Of a stretch of 64,000 nucleotides of DNA, positions 1 to 9,367 are shown in pieces. Within the stretch, counting starts at the first letter, position 1. Every line of letters begins with the position of its first letter. Source of the stretch: Sphingomonas sp. SUN039 (lineage in GTDB: Bacteria; Pseudomonadota; Alphaproteobacteria; Sphingomonadales; Sphingomonadaceae). The DNA lies in the NCBI RefSeq assembly GCF_024758725.1, contig NZ_CP096972.1, positions 2,090,001-2,154,000 on the forward strand, read 5' to 3'. Made by a program: the position numbers and the translations under genes. The notes under the pieces were generated by a model. It saw nothing but the letters and a program-made list of their open reading frames with translations, was not told the DNA's origin and did no database searches.

Positions 1-669
1 CACGACCTGCAAGCGGCGGCGAAGTGCCACGGGCAGCATCGCCAGTCCTTCGGGCACCACCCGCGACAGCACCGTCGCACCTTGGCTGCCGCCGGTCACC
101 AGCACGCGGAAAATGCCGTTCTCGTCGAGCGGCGGGTATTCCTGCGTGCCGAGCTTCACCACGCTTTCGCGCACCGGATTGCCGACGAGGTGGACGCGGT
201 CTTTCCACGCCGGTTTCAACCGCGCGGTATCGGGATAGGACGTCGCGATGATGTCGACGCGCCCGCCGACCAGCCGGTTGACGCGGCCGAGCACCGCATT
301 CTGTTCGTGCACCGCCGTCGCGATGCCCATGCCGAACGCCGCCGCCAGCGCCGGAAACGCCGGATATCCGCCGAAACCGACGACGACCGACGGCTCGAAA
401 CTCTTGTAGAGCTGCTTCGCCATCGTCCGGCCCGACAGGATGGCGCGCACCCCCGGTACCCAGCTTGTCGGGATTTTGGTCAGGCGACCGGCGGGCAGGA
501 TGTGCGTCTGCACCCCGTCGAACAGCCCCGGAATCTTGGCACCCCGTGCATCGGTGATCAGCGCGACATGATGCCCGCGAGCGGTCAGCTCCGCCGCCAA
601 CGCATGCGCCGGGACCATATGTCCGCCGGTGCCGCCGGCCGCGAGAACGAAGTGCTTCGTAATGCTCAA
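1..669 (-). CDS. murG: MurG, UDP-GlcNAc:lipid I transferase (3' end outside window)
   Basis: Adds GlcNAc to lipid I to make lipid II on the inner face of the membrane. The first 223 codons are present; the gene runs off the left edge. The N-terminal glycine loop GGTGGH is at residues 12-17, an HEQNAVLGR motif follows in the first half, and a GGSQGA loop of the second Rossmann domain is near residue 190. I chose the TTG at 669 because it overlaps the ftsW stop (TTGA) and the first ATG lies inside the glycine loop. Last visible gene of the dcw cluster. The family assignment is secure; the start is inferred. Confidence 0.93.
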   Translation of the reverse strand, partial: MSITKHFVLAAGGTGGHMVPAHALAAELTARGHHVALITDARGAKIPGLFDGVQTHILPAGRLTKIPTSWVPGVRAILSGRTMAKQLYKSFEPSVVVGFGGYPAFPALAAAFGMGIATAVHEQNAVLGRVNRLVGGRVDIIATSYPDTARLKPAWKDRVHLVGNPVRESVVKLGTQEYPPLDENGIFRVLVTGGSQGATVLSRVVPEGLAMLPVALRRRLQVV

Positions 670-1850
670 CGCCCGTTCCATTTCACGACATAGGGACTGC
701 GCTTCAGATACGGGTTCCGCCGCGTCAGCGCGAGCAAAAGCCCGAAGCCGAAGCACAAGGCGATCATCGACGAGCCGCCATAGCTGATGAACGGCAGGGT
801 CATCCCCTTCGACGGGGCGAGGCCGACATTGACCGCGATGTTGATCATCGCCTGCACGACCAGCTGCACCGCCAGCCCCGCGCTTGCCAGCACGATGAAC
901 GGGTCGTCCTCGTCGAGCAGCTTCACGAACACGCGCACCGCAATCGCCACGAACAACAAAGTCACCGCCATGCACGCGATCAGCCCGAATTCCTCGCCGA
1001 TCACGCTGAAGATATAGTCGGTCTGCGCTTCCGGGAGCCCGAACTTGCGTTCGCCGCCGCCCGGGCCGGTGCCGAAGAACCCGCCTGCCGTCAGCGTCGC
1101 ATAGGCGTTGTCGATCTGGAAAGTGTCACCCGATTTGAACAGGAAATTGTCGATGCGCTGCGTCGCGACCGGATAGAACAGATACGCCGCGACCACACCA
1201 ACCCCGCCGAGGCCCGCCAGCGCCCCCATGATCCGGAACGACACGCCCGACAACATCAGCAGCGCCAGCCAGATCGTGCAGAACACGATGGTCTGGCCGA
1301 AGTCGGGCTGCTTCATCAGGAACAGCGCAATCGTCGCGGTGATGACGCCCGACAGCGGGATCACCGGCAGCGTCTTGTCCTGCGCGCGCAGGCTCAGCAT
1401 CCACGCCAGCGCCACGACGAAACAGGGTTTGAGGAACTCCGACGGTTGGACGCGGGCAAAACCGTAACCGATCCAGCGCTGCGCCCCGTTGGCCTCCGAC
1501 CCCAGGATCGGCACAAAGGCGAGCAGCACCGAGAAGAACGCCGCCCCACCGAGCGCCAGCCGCCGTGCCTGATCGCGCGGCAGCATCGAAATACCGACCA
1601 TGACCGGCACCCCGACCGCAACCCAGCCGAGCTGTTTCCAGAAATAGGTGAGCGGCGGCACGATGGTGCTGCCCCCCGAATAGCGCTGTGCCGCCGCAGG
1701 CGAGGCCGCCGCGACCGCAATCAAGCCGACCGCGATCAGCACGAACGCGAGCACGAGCAGCACGCGGTCGATTTCCCAGAACCACATGCCGAACGACGAA
1801 TTGTCGGTGCGACCGAGACGGGCGCCATTGGTGCGGGCGACGACAGCCAT
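666..1850 (-). CDS. ftsW: FtsW, septal peptidoglycan polymerase of the SEDS family
   Basis: Polytopic membrane glycosyltransferase (394 residues) that works with FtsI at the division septum. It has about ten hydrophobic segments, and the SEDS signatures PSEFLKP in the first half and ISYGGSS near the C-terminus. The start abuts the murD stop with no spacer and its stop overlaps the murG start, so translation is probably coupled. Position between murD and murG supports FtsW rather than RodA. Confidence 0.95.
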   Translation of the reverse strand: MAVVARTNGARLGRTDNSSFGMWFWEIDRVLLVLAFVLIAVGLIAVAAASPAAAQRYSGGSTIVPPLTYFWKQLGWVAVGVPVMVGISMLPRDQARRLALGGAAFFSVLLAFVPILGSEANGAQRWIGYGFARVQPSEFLKPCFVVALAWMLSLRAQDKTLPVIPLSGVITATIALFLMKQPDFGQTIVFCTIWLALLMLSGVSFRIMGALAGLGGVGVVAAYLFYPVATQRIDNFLFKSGDTFQIDNAYATLTAGGFFGTGPGGGERKFGLPEAQTDYIFSVIGEEFGLIACMAVTLLFVAIAVRVFVKLLDEDDPFIVLASAGLAVQLVVQAMINIAVNVGLAPSKGMTLPFISYGGSSMIALCFGFGLLLALTRRNPYLKRSPYVVKWNGR

Positions 1851-3242
1851 TTACAGGGCCTCCACGAGCTGGCGGAATTGGTCCCCGCGATCCTCGAAAT
1901 CGCGGAACTGGTCGAAACTGGCGCAGGCGGGCGACAGCAGCACCGTCTCCCCCGCGACCGCATCGCGCGCGGCATGCTGGACGGCGGCGGCCAATGTGCC
2001 GCTCTCGTCGACCTTCATGTGCGGGCGCAGCAGGTCGGCGAACATCGGTCCCGATGCGCCGATGGTATAGGCCGACCGGACATGCCCGAAATGCGGCACG
2101 CACGCGTCGAGCTCCGCCGTCTTCGCCTGCCCGCCGAGGATCCAGCGCACCGCGGGATAAGCCGCGAGCGCGGGCGCGGCGCTGTCGGCATTGGTCGCCT
2201 TGCTGTCGTTGACGTAAAGGACGCCGTCCCGCTCACGGATGCGCTCCATGCGGTGCGGAAGGCCGGGGTAGGTGCGGAGGCCCTTTTCGATGTCTGATTT
2301 ACTCAAACCGAGATGCGAAGCGACGCACATCGCCGCATCTGCATTCTGTCCGTTGTGCGGGCCTTGAAGGGCTGGCCACTCGTATTGATTGGGGAAGGGG
2401 TATTCATTGTCGCACCCCCAAAGGTCTCGCGCCGACCGGTCGATAACGATGCTATGATGGGCGATAAGTTCATCGCCAACGATTGACGGTTTTCCCACCG
2501 ACTGCATCTCGAACAGCCGCACCTTGCTCGCAGCATAGGCTTCAAAACTTTCATACCGGTCCAGATGATCCGGCGTCACGTTGAGCAGCACCGCGACATC
2601 GCAGTCGAGCGTGAAGGTCAGGTCGATCTGGTAGCTCGACAGTTCGAGCACATAGACGCCCTCCGCCGGCAGCGGCTCCTGCCCCAGGATCGGCAGGCCG
2701 ATATTGCCGCCCATCGTCGTTGGGACGCCTGCGGTCTGCAGGATATGGTGGACCAGCGCGGTTGTCGTCGACTTGCCGTTGGTGCCGGTGATCCCGACGA
2801 CCTTGTGCGGCGACAGTTCGGCGCGGGCCTGCGCGAAGAGTTCGATGTCGCCGATGACGGGGACGCCGTATTTCGCGGCGTGACCCGCGATCGGGTGGCG
2901 GTTGAGGGGGACGCCGGGGGAGACGACGACCGCGGTGAAACCGCTGAGGTCGAGGGTGAGCGGGTCGGCGAAAGACAAACCCTCTCCACTTTGTGGAGAG
3001 GGCGATGCGCCAGCATCGGGAGAGGAATGTTGTGGCCACATCGGGCCTCTCCCGGCTTCGCTTCGCTCCGCCGCCCTCTCCACAAAGTGGAGAGGGTTGA
3101 GCGCATCACGCCGTCCCGCATCGCTATCCCACGCAACAACCTCCGCCCCGCTCGCCAGCAACGCCTCGACCGTCGCCGCACCGCTGCGCGCCAGCCCGAG
3201 CACCGCATAGCGTTTGCCGCGCCAAGACCGCGACGTAATCAC
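1851..3242 (-). CDS. murD: MurD, UDP-MurNAc-L-alanine:D-glutamate ligase with an in-frame inserted segment
   Basis: Cytoplasmic Mur ligase that adds D-Glu to UDP-MurNAc-Ala. The GTG start at 3242 overlaps the mraY stop (GTGA); the open frame extends further upstream only as an antisense shadow of mraY. The product is 463 residues. The N-terminal Rossmann motif GLARSG, the ATP-loop [11 protein letters not shown] and the later HRMERI and NDSKATN motifs are present. Between the Rossmann start and the VVVSPGVPL strand lies an extra segment of about 30-40 residues (reads [18 protein letters not shown] onward), encoded by the palindromic element at 2978-3098. The frame stays open, so the enzyme is probably made with this surface insert. 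Confidence 0.94.
   Translation of the reverse strand: MITSRSWRGKRYAVLGLARSGAATVEALLASGAEVVAWDSDAGRRDALNPLHFVERAAERSEAGRGPMWPQHSSPDAGASPSPQSGEGLSFADPLTLDLSGFTAVVVSPGVPLNRHPIAGHAAKYGVPVIGDIELFAQARAELSPHKVVGITGTNGKSTTTALVHHILQTAGVPTTMGGNIGLPILGQEPLPAEGVYVLELSSYQIDLTFTLDCDVAVLLNVTPDHLDRYESFEAYAASKVRLFEMQSVGKPSIVGDELIAHHSIVIDRSARDLWGCDNEYPFPNQYEWPALQGPHNGQNADAAMCVASHLGLSKSDIEKGLRTYPGLPHRMERIRERDGVLYVNDSKATNADSAAPALAAYPAVRWILGGQAKTAELDACVPHFGHVRSAYTIGASGPMFADLLRPHMKVDESGTLAAAVQHAARDAVAGETVLLSPACASFDQFRDFEDRGDQFRQLVEAL
2978..3098. repeat. 121-base palindromic element inserted in murD
   Basis: The two ends are a perfect 26-base inverted repeat (2978-3003 and 3073-3098). Each end is itself a small palindrome, CCTCTCCACTTTGTGGAGAGG. 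The middle carries a further GGGAGAGG / CCTCTCCC pair. It looks like a mobile repeat of the type usually found between genes, here kept in frame in an essential gene. A related CCCTCTCCC palindrome occurs at 36590. Confidence 0.8.
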
Positions 3243-4309
3243 CGCAGCTTCAACGTGCTGAGGCCCGCCAGCGCGAGCACGAACGAAATAATCCAGAACC
3301 GGATCACCACCGTCGCCTCGGCCCAGCCCTTTTGTTCGAAATGGTGGTGGATCGGTGCCATGCGGAACACGCGGCGTCCGGTGCGCTTGTACCAGAACAC
3401 CTGGACGATCACGCTCACCGCCTCGAGCACGAACAGCCCGCCGATGATCGCAAGCACGATCTCGTGGTGGGCGGTCACCGCAATCGCGCCGAGCGCGCCG
3501 CCCAGCGCAAGGCTCCCGGTATCGCCCATGAACACCGCCGCCGGGGGCGCATTGAACCACAGGAAAGCGAGGCAGCTCCCGACAATCGCGCCGCAGAAAA
3601 TCGCCAGATCGCCCGCGCCCGGCACATGCGGGATGCCCAGATAACCGGCAAACTTGGCGTTACCCGCGAGATAGACGATCAGCATGAAAGCGACGCTCGC
3701 GATCACCACCGGCATGGTTGCAAGACCGTCGAGCCCGTCGGTCAGGTTCACCGCATTGCCCGATCCGACGATGACGATGGCCGCGAACGCGATGTAGACC
3801 GGCCCCAGGTTGAGGTGGAAATTGCTGACGAACGGCAGGTACAGCTCGGTCCCGTTGTTGTACGTGATCAGCCAAGCGGCGAGGCCCGCAATCGCGAATT
3901 CGCCCATCAGGCGGACCTTGCCCGACACGCCCTTGTGGCTGTTCTTCTTCACCTTGTCGTAATCGTCGAGGAACCCGATCAGCCCGAAGCCGAACGTCAC
4001 CGCGAGGCACGCCCAGACGTACGGATTATACAGGTCCATCCACAACAGGCTCGACACGCCCAGCGCGGTCAGGATCATCAGCCCGCCCATCGTCGGCGTC
4101 CCGCGCTTGGCGAGGTGCGATTGCGGCCCGTCGTCGCGGATCGGCTGCCCCTTGCCCTGCTTGACCCGCAGCCAGCCGATGAAGCGCGGCCCGATGATCA
4201 GCCCGAGCACCAGCGCCGTCGCCACCGCGCCGCCCGTGCGGAACGACAGGTAACGCAGCAGGTTGAGGATGCCGGGAAAGCCGAGCCAGTCGGCGAGAAC
4301 ATAGAGCAT
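3239..4309 (-). CDS. mraY: MraY, phospho-MurNAc-pentapeptide translocase
   Basis: Integral membrane enzyme (356 residues) that transfers phospho-MurNAc-pentapeptide to undecaprenyl phosphate to give lipid I. It shows the expected ~10 hydrophobic segments, the family motifs [17 protein letters not shown] (catalytic Asp-rich loop) and the C-terminal APIHHHFE loop. It starts three bases after the murF stop and overlaps murD by the GTGA arrangement. Confidence 0.97.
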   Translation of the reverse strand: MLYVLADWLGFPGILNLLRYLSFRTGGAVATALVLGLIIGPRFIGWLRVKQGKGQPIRDDGPQSHLAKRGTPTMGGLMILTALGVSSLLWMDLYNPYVWACLAVTFGFGLIGFLDDYDKVKKNSHKGVSGKVRLMGEFAIAGLAAWLITYNNGTELYLPFVSNFHLNLGPVYIAFAAIVIVGSGNAVNLTDGLDGLATMPVVIASVAFMLIVYLAGNAKFAGYLGIPHVPGAGDLAIFCGAIVGSCLAFLWFNAPPAAVFMGDTGSLALGGALGAIAVTAHHEIVLAIIGGLFVLEAVSVIVQVFWYKRTGRRVFRMAPIHHHFEQKGWAEATVVIRFWIISFVLALAGLSTLKLR

Positions 4310-4312
4310 CGG

Positions 4313-5692
4313 CTAGGCCGTCCTTGATTTCAGCGACGCGACGAGCGCGGACAGCCCGACCGAATTCGATCCCTTGATCAGGACCGCATCCCCGGGGGCG
4401 ATCAGGCTGGCAAGGGCGGCGTCCGCGGTCGCCGCGTCGGCCACATGGCGCACTTCGGCTTTGCCCTCAAGCGCGCTGGCAAGCGGTTCCATTCCGCTGC
4501 CGACGAGCAGTGCATAATCGACGCCCGCTGCCACGACATCGCCGGCAAGGCCCGCATGGAGCGCATCGCTTTCCGCTCCCAGTTCGCGCATCGCGCCGAG
4601 CACCGCGATCTTGCGACCCGGTTCGCTTGCCAGCACATCGAGCGTCGCGCGCATCGAGGCGGGGTTGGCATTATAGCTTTCGTCGATAACCAGCGCGGTG
4701 CCGCTCCCCACGCGCACATCCAGCCGCGCACCGCGTCCGGCCAGCTGCTCCATATCGGCAAGAGCCAGCGCCGCAGCACCGAGGTCTGCCCCCAGTGCTT
4801 GCACGGCAGCGAGCACCGCGAGCGCGTTCGACACCCAGTGCGCCCCTGCCTGCCCGACCGTAAAGCATAGCTCGACCCCCGGCAGCGTCGCCGTCACCGT
4901 GCTGCTCCCGGCATTGGCGATGACATCGCGCGCGCGGACGTCCGCGCCGTCACCCAATCCGAAGGTGACGATCCTCGCGGCATGGGGCGTGGCCGCCGCA
5001 ATCAGGCGGTCGCGTTGCGGGCTGTCGAACGGGATCACCGCCGTGCCGTCCGGTTCCAGCCCCTCGAAAATCTCGCCCTTGGCATCGGCAATGCCATCAA
5101 GCCCGGTCGGGAAGAATTCGATATGGGCAGGGGCAATTGTCGTCACGACCGCGACATGCGGGCGGACCATCCGCGTCAGCGCCGCGATCTCGCCCGCGTG
5201 GTTCATGCCCATTTCGAACACCGCGTAATCGCTGTCGGCGGGCATCCGGGCGAGGCTCAGCGGTACGCCGGTATGGTTGTTGTAGCTTTTGACCGAGCGA
5301 TGGACACGCACATCCGGCGTTCGCGCCAAGGCAGCAGCGAGGGCCTCCTTCGTGCCGGTCTTGCCGACCGATCCCGTGACTCCAGCGACCCTCGCCTTGC
5401 TCCGCTCCCGGCTTGCGACCCCGAGGGCATTCAGTGCGGCCGCCGTATCGGCGACCAAAACATGCGGATGACTGACCGGCTGCGAGACGATCGCGCCCGC
5501 CGCGCCACGCCCGAACGCCCCGTCGACGAACTGGTGCCCGTCGAAATCGGTCCCCGGCATCGCGACGAACAAATCGCCTGGCCCGATCTCGCGGCTGTCG
5601 AACGCGACGCCGGTGGCGGCGAAGTCGGCGGATGCGGTGCCGCCGGTCGCGGCGGCAATGGCGGTGGCGGTCCACAAGCTCACAGCGCGCAT
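4313..5692 (-). CDS. murF: MurF, UDP-MurNAc-tripeptide:D-Ala-D-Ala ligase
   Basis: Adds the D-Ala-D-Ala dipeptide in the cytoplasm. 459 residues with the ATP loop GVTGSVGKTGTKE, the EMGMNHAGEI motif and the ESYNANPASM motif typical of MurF. The ATG at 5692 overlaps the murE 3' end by 13 bases, consistent with coupled translation in the dcw operon. Confidence 0.96.
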   Translation of the reverse strand: MRAVSLWTATAIAAATGGTASADFAATGVAFDSREIGPGDLFVAMPGTDFDGHQFVDGAFGRGAAGAIVSQPVSHPHVLVADTAAALNALGVASRERSKARVAGVTGSVGKTGTKEALAAALARTPDVRVHRSVKSYNNHTGVPLSLARMPADSDYAVFEMGMNHAGEIAALTRMVRPHVAVVTTIAPAHIEFFPTGLDGIADAKGEIFEGLEPDGTAVIPFDSPQRDRLIAAATPHAARIVTFGLGDGADVRARDVIANAGSSTVTATLPGVELCFTVGQAGAHWVSNALAVLAAVQALGADLGAAALALADMEQLAGRGARLDVRVGSGTALVIDESYNANPASMRATLDVLASEPGRKIAVLGAMRELGAESDALHAGLAGDVVAAGVDYALLVGSGMEPLASALEGKAEVRHVADAATADAALASLIAPGDAVLIKGSNSVGLSALVASLKSRTA

Positions 5693-7095
5693 TCCCGCGC
5701 CACTTCGACGTCGTCGAACGGCAGGACGAGGTCGCCGACTTTCTGGCCGGTTTCATGCCCCTTGCCCGCGATCAGCACGATGTCTTCCGCCCCGGCTTCG
5801 GCGATGGCGGCGGCGATGGCGGCGCGGCGGTCGGCGATTTCGGTGGCTTCGGGTGCTTTCGACAGGATCGCGGCGCGGATCAGCGCAGGATCTTCGTGGC
5901 GGGGGTTGTCGTCGGTCACGATCACGCGGTCGGCCATCGCTTCGGCAATCAGGCCCATTTCGGGCCGCTTGCCCGCGTCGCGGTCGCCGCCCGCGCCCAT
6001 CACCAGGATCAACCGCCCGATAGCATGCGGCTTCAGTGCCGAAATTGCCGCCGCCAGCGCATCGGGCGTGTGCGCGTAATCGACATAGACCGGCGCGCCT
6101 TTGGGCGTGATGCATGCGCGTTCCAGCCGCCCGCGCACCCCCTGGACCCGCGACAGATTGGCAAGCGTCTGGCCGGCATCGCCGCCGGTCGCGATCACCA
6201 GTCCCGCTGCCATCAGCGCGTTCGCGGCCTGATAGGCACCGATCAGCGGCAGCGAGACTTTGATCTCGCTCCCCTCATATCCCAGGGTCAGCGTCTGGCC
6301 GAGCCGACCCGGTGTCCGGTCGATCAGCTTGATCGTCGCCCCCCGCGCGCCAACGCCGATCAGCTTCAGCCCGCGCGCATGCGCCAGATCAATGGCGCGG
6401 TCCGATGCCTCGTCGTCCTGCCAGACGACCGCCGTGCCGTCGCCATCGACGACTTCGGAAAACAGCCGCAGCTTGGCCGTCAGATACGCGGCCATATCGC
6501 CGTGATAGTCGAGGTGGTCGCGCGACAGATTCGTAAATCCCGCCGCCCGCACCGGCAGCCCTTCGGTGCGATACTGGTCGAGGCCGTGGCTCGATGCCTC
6601 GAACGCAGCATGAGTCACGCCCTCGCGCGCCAGCCCCGCCATGTTCGACAGGAACGTCACGACATCGGGTGTGGTCAAGCCCGTGGTCACCGTCTCGCCC
6701 GCCGTCGTGACGCCCAGCGTGCCGATGCTCGCGGCATGATGCCCCGCCATCCGCCACAGCTGACGGGTCAGTTCGACAGTGGATGTCTTGCCATTGGTCC
6801 CCGTGACCGCCACGCAAGTAGCCGGGAAAGGCGCAAAAAACTGTCCGGCAAGCAGGGCGAACCGGCGGCGGGGCTCGTCGGCGTACACCGCCACTGCGCC
6901 GTCGACGGGCACGCCGGGCCGGGTCACCACCGCAATGGCACCGGCGGCAACTGCTGCCGGAATGAAATCCTCGCCGTTGAAGCGCGCGCCCTTGAACGCG
7001 CCGAAAACCGTGCCGGGCGCGACTTTCCGGTGGTCGAGCGCGAAGCCGGTAACGGCACCCGACGCGTCTGTGCCGAGGAGAGTGCCCAGTTCCAC
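5680..7095 (-). CDS. murE: MurE, UDP-MurNAc-dipeptide:meso-diaminopimelate ligase
   Basis: Adds the third stem-peptide residue. The GTG at 7095 lies two bases after the ftsI stop and gives 471 residues; the longer open frame upstream is an antisense reading of ftsI. The ATP loop VTGTNGKTSTVE, SHGLDQYR, and the C-terminal DDNPRHED motif are visible. The DNPR-type motif is associated with meso-diaminopimelate specificity, as expected for a Gram-negative. Confidence 0.95.
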   Translation of the reverse strand: MELGTLLGTDASGAVTGFALDHRKVAPGTVFGAFKGARFNGEDFIPAAVAAGAIAVVTRPGVPVDGAVAVYADEPRRRFALLAGQFFAPFPATCVAVTGTNGKTSTVELTRQLWRMAGHHAASIGTLGVTTAGETVTTGLTTPDVVTFLSNMAGLAREGVTHAAFEASSHGLDQYRTEGLPVRAAGFTNLSRDHLDYHGDMAAYLTAKLRLFSEVVDGDGTAVVWQDDEASDRAIDLAHARGLKLIGVGARGATIKLIDRTPGRLGQTLTLGYEGSEIKVSLPLIGAYQAANALMAAGLVIATGGDAGQTLANLSRVQGVRGRLERACITPKGAPVYVDYAHTPDALAAAISALKPHAIGRLILVMGAGGDRDAGKRPEMGLIAEAMADRVIVTDDNPRHEDPALIRAAILSKAPEATEIADRRAAIAAAIAEAGAEDIVLIAGKGHETGQKVGDLVLPFDDVEVARECAL

Positions 7096-7097
7096 TC

Positions 7098-8801
7098 TCA
7101 GTCGCCCTTCGCTTTCCAGACGAGCGGGGTCAGTTCGCTGACATCGATATCGCGATTGTCGTCGGGCACGATGCCGAGCATCGGTCCGGCGCGCGCAATG
7201 ATCCGCCCGACCGCAGGCGCGACGGTGAAGGCCGCCGTGCGCTGGCCGTGGCTGATCGCCGACCCCTTTGGCTCGTCGACCATGCCGATCACGACATAGC
7301 GCGGCGCGTCCATCGGGAAGGCGCAGGCAAAGGTCGCGACGATCGAGTGTTTGGCATAGCCGCCTTCGCTTGCCTTTTCGGCCGTCCCGGTCTTCCCGCC
7401 GACGCGCATGCCCGCGACATTGGCGCTCCGCCCCGTACCGTCGGTCACGATCATGCGGAGCAATTGCCGCATCCGGTCGCTGGTGGCTTGCGAGAACACC
7501 CTCGATCCGTGCGGTGCCTTGCCGGGCGCGACTTTCATCAGGGTCGACGGCCGCCAGATGCCGCCGTTGACCAGCGCGGCATAGGCGCTGGCGAGATGCA
7601 GCGGCGTGACTGCCATCCCATGGCCGTAACCGACCGTCATCACTGTCGTGCGGCCCCAATAGTCGGGCCAGATCGGCGTGCCGCGCTCTTTCAGTTCCAC
7701 ATCGGGCCGCGCATCGAAATGGAGCTTGCGGAACAGCGCGGCGGTGCGTTCCTGCCCCAGCTGGTCGGCGACGCGCGCGGTCACGATGTTCGACGAATGG
7801 ATCAGCATCTCGGGGATGTTGAGCCAGCGGCCCATCGGATGGTCGTCGTGGATCTTGAACCCGCCAACGCTGATCGGCGCCGTCGCGTCATAGCGTTTGG
7901 CCATCGACGTCACGACGCCCGAATCCATTGCATTGGCGACCGTGATCGGCTTGAACGTCGAGCCCAGCTCATACACGCTTTGGGTCATCGCGTTGCGCCA
8001 CAGCGCGTCGTTCTTCTCGCCCGAGGGCTTGTTCGGATTGAACACCGGCAGCGACACCATCGCCACGATCTCGCCGGTATGCACATCGAGCACGATGCCG
8101 CCCGCCCCGACCGCCTGCTGGTCGACCATCACGGCATAAAGTTCGCTTTCCATCACCGCCTGCACGCGGGCATCGATCGCCAGCGCGGTCGGGATGCCGC
8201 GGGTCGACGGATCGGACAGGCGCGTGTTGAGCACCCGTTCCATGCCGGTGACGCCATTGCCCGCCAGATCGGTATAGCCGAGCACATGCGCGGCAAGCGT
8301 CGTCTGCGGATACAGCCGCTCGGGCTCGCGGGCATAGCCGATGCCGGGTTCGCCGAGCGCGTTCACGGCGGCGACCAACTCGGGCATCGCACGCCGGCGC
8401 AGATAGGTGAACGGCGTTTTCGAAGCCTGCCGGGTGCGGATCATCGCGTGATATTCGTCCGCCGTCTTTTCGGGCATCAGCTCGGCCAGCTTTTGCGCCA
8501 GCGTCTCGGGCGAGGTGAGCAACCGGTCGGTGTGGATACCGATCGACCAGGCTTCGATCGTCCGCGCCAGCACCCGCCCGTTGCGATCCACGATGTCGCC
8601 GCGCGCCATGGCCTTGTCGGCAATCCGCGCGCGGACCTCGCCGGCGAACACGCCCATCCAGGCGATCCTGGCGACAACGACCAGCGCACCCGCCGCAAAC
8701 AACAGCATCAGCAACATCAGCCGCTGGTGGGTCGTGGCGAGGGCGAGCGTCCTTTCGCCGGGATTGCGGATGCGTGCGGGCTGGGCGACGAGCGTGGTCA
8801 C
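7098..8801 (-). CDS. ftsI: FtsI (PBP3), septal peptidoglycan transpeptidase
   Basis: Bitopic membrane protein of 567 residues with a single N-terminal anchor (about residues 28-50), a dimerisation/pedestal region, and a penicillin-binding domain. Catalytic motifs are STFK, SSN and KTGTAE. It cross-links septal peptidoglycan with FtsW. The GTG start overlaps the upstream ftsL-like gene by GTGA. Cluster position between ftsL and murE fits. Confidence 0.96.
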   Translation of the reverse strand: MTTLVAQPARIRNPGERTLALATTHQRLMLLMLLFAAGALVVVARIAWMGVFAGEVRARIADKAMARGDIVDRNGRVLARTIEAWSIGIHTDRLLTSPETLAQKLAELMPEKTADEYHAMIRTRQASKTPFTYLRRRAMPELVAAVNALGEPGIGYAREPERLYPQTTLAAHVLGYTDLAGNGVTGMERVLNTRLSDPSTRGIPTALAIDARVQAVMESELYAVMVDQQAVGAGGIVLDVHTGEIVAMVSLPVFNPNKPSGEKNDALWRNAMTQSVYELGSTFKPITVANAMDSGVVTSMAKRYDATAPISVGGFKIHDDHPMGRWLNIPEMLIHSSNIVTARVADQLGQERTAALFRKLHFDARPDVELKERGTPIWPDYWGRTTVMTVGYGHGMAVTPLHLASAYAALVNGGIWRPSTLMKVAPGKAPHGSRVFSQATSDRMRQLLRMIVTDGTGRSANVAGMRVGGKTGTAEKASEGGYAKHSIVATFACAFPMDAPRYVVIGMVDEPKGSAISHGQRTAAFTVAPAVGRIIARAGPMLGIVPDDNRDIDVSELTPLVWKAKGD

Positions 8802-9367
8802 GGGCGTTTACGGCGCTCCTCTGCGGCAGTGCGGACGAGATCGCCGAGCGTCCCGCGCCCGATGACTGCGCGGTCGATCATCGCGACGCGCTCGATCCGG
8901 GGCGATGCTTCGGCGGGCACATAATTGGCACGGCGGATCGGCGAGACTGCGGCAGCAGGTGGCGTCTCGGCGCGGGCGACCCGTACCGGCGCGGGCATGG
9001 CCGCTTTCGGCGTCGAAGGCGCGGCAGCAACCATCACCGCCTGCGGCGCGGCAACGCGGTCAGCACTGCCGGCGATCCCCGGCTCCAGCCCGGCCAGCTG
9101 CGCTTCGCTCGTCAGATATTGCGCGGCGCGCGGGGTCGCGAGCGACAGCACATCGTCGTTCCATTTCTGCAACTGGCGCAGATTGGCGCGCGTGCCGAGT
9201 TCGGTCTGGAGCGCGCGCATGTCGCGCTGCGCTGCGGCAATCCGCGCGTCGACGGCCTCGAGCTTGGCGCGTTCGGCGGCGACTTGCAGAGAAATCAGGT
9301 AAAGCCCGCAGGAGGCGGACGCGATGCCCGCCACCCAGCCGAGCGCACGGAAACGCTGTGCGATCAT
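8798..9367 (-). CDS. ftsL: FtsL-like division protein, bitopic coiled-coil
   Basis: 189 residues with a short cytoplasmic start, one membrane segment (about residues 9-27), then a coiled-coil-like stretch rich in Ala, Glu, Lys and Gln and a low-complexity Ala/Pro tail. Sequence identity of FtsL proteins is low, so the call rests on topology, size and position between rsmH and ftsI. The start overlaps the rsmH stop by ATGA. The long C-terminal tail beyond the coiled coil is more than the E. coli protein has. Confidence 0.75.
   Translation of the reverse strand: MIAQRFRALGWVAGIASASCGLYLISLQVAAERAKLEAVDARIAAAQRDMRALQTELGTRANLRQLQKWNDDVLSLATPRAAQYLTSEAQLAGLEPGIAGSADRVAAPQAVMVAAAPSTPKAAMPAPVRVARAETPPAAAVSPIRRANYVPAEASPRIERVAMIDRAVIGRGTLGDLVRTAAEERRKRP

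Noticed and set aside
1851-3560. 569-residue MurD starting at 3560
   Set aside because: The first 106 residues are an antisense reading of mraY; GTG 3242 with the GTGA overlap is the better start.
5680-7659. 659-residue MurE starting at 7659
   Set aside because: The N-terminal 188 residues are a shadow of ftsI; the GTG two bases after the ftsI stop begins the family sequence.
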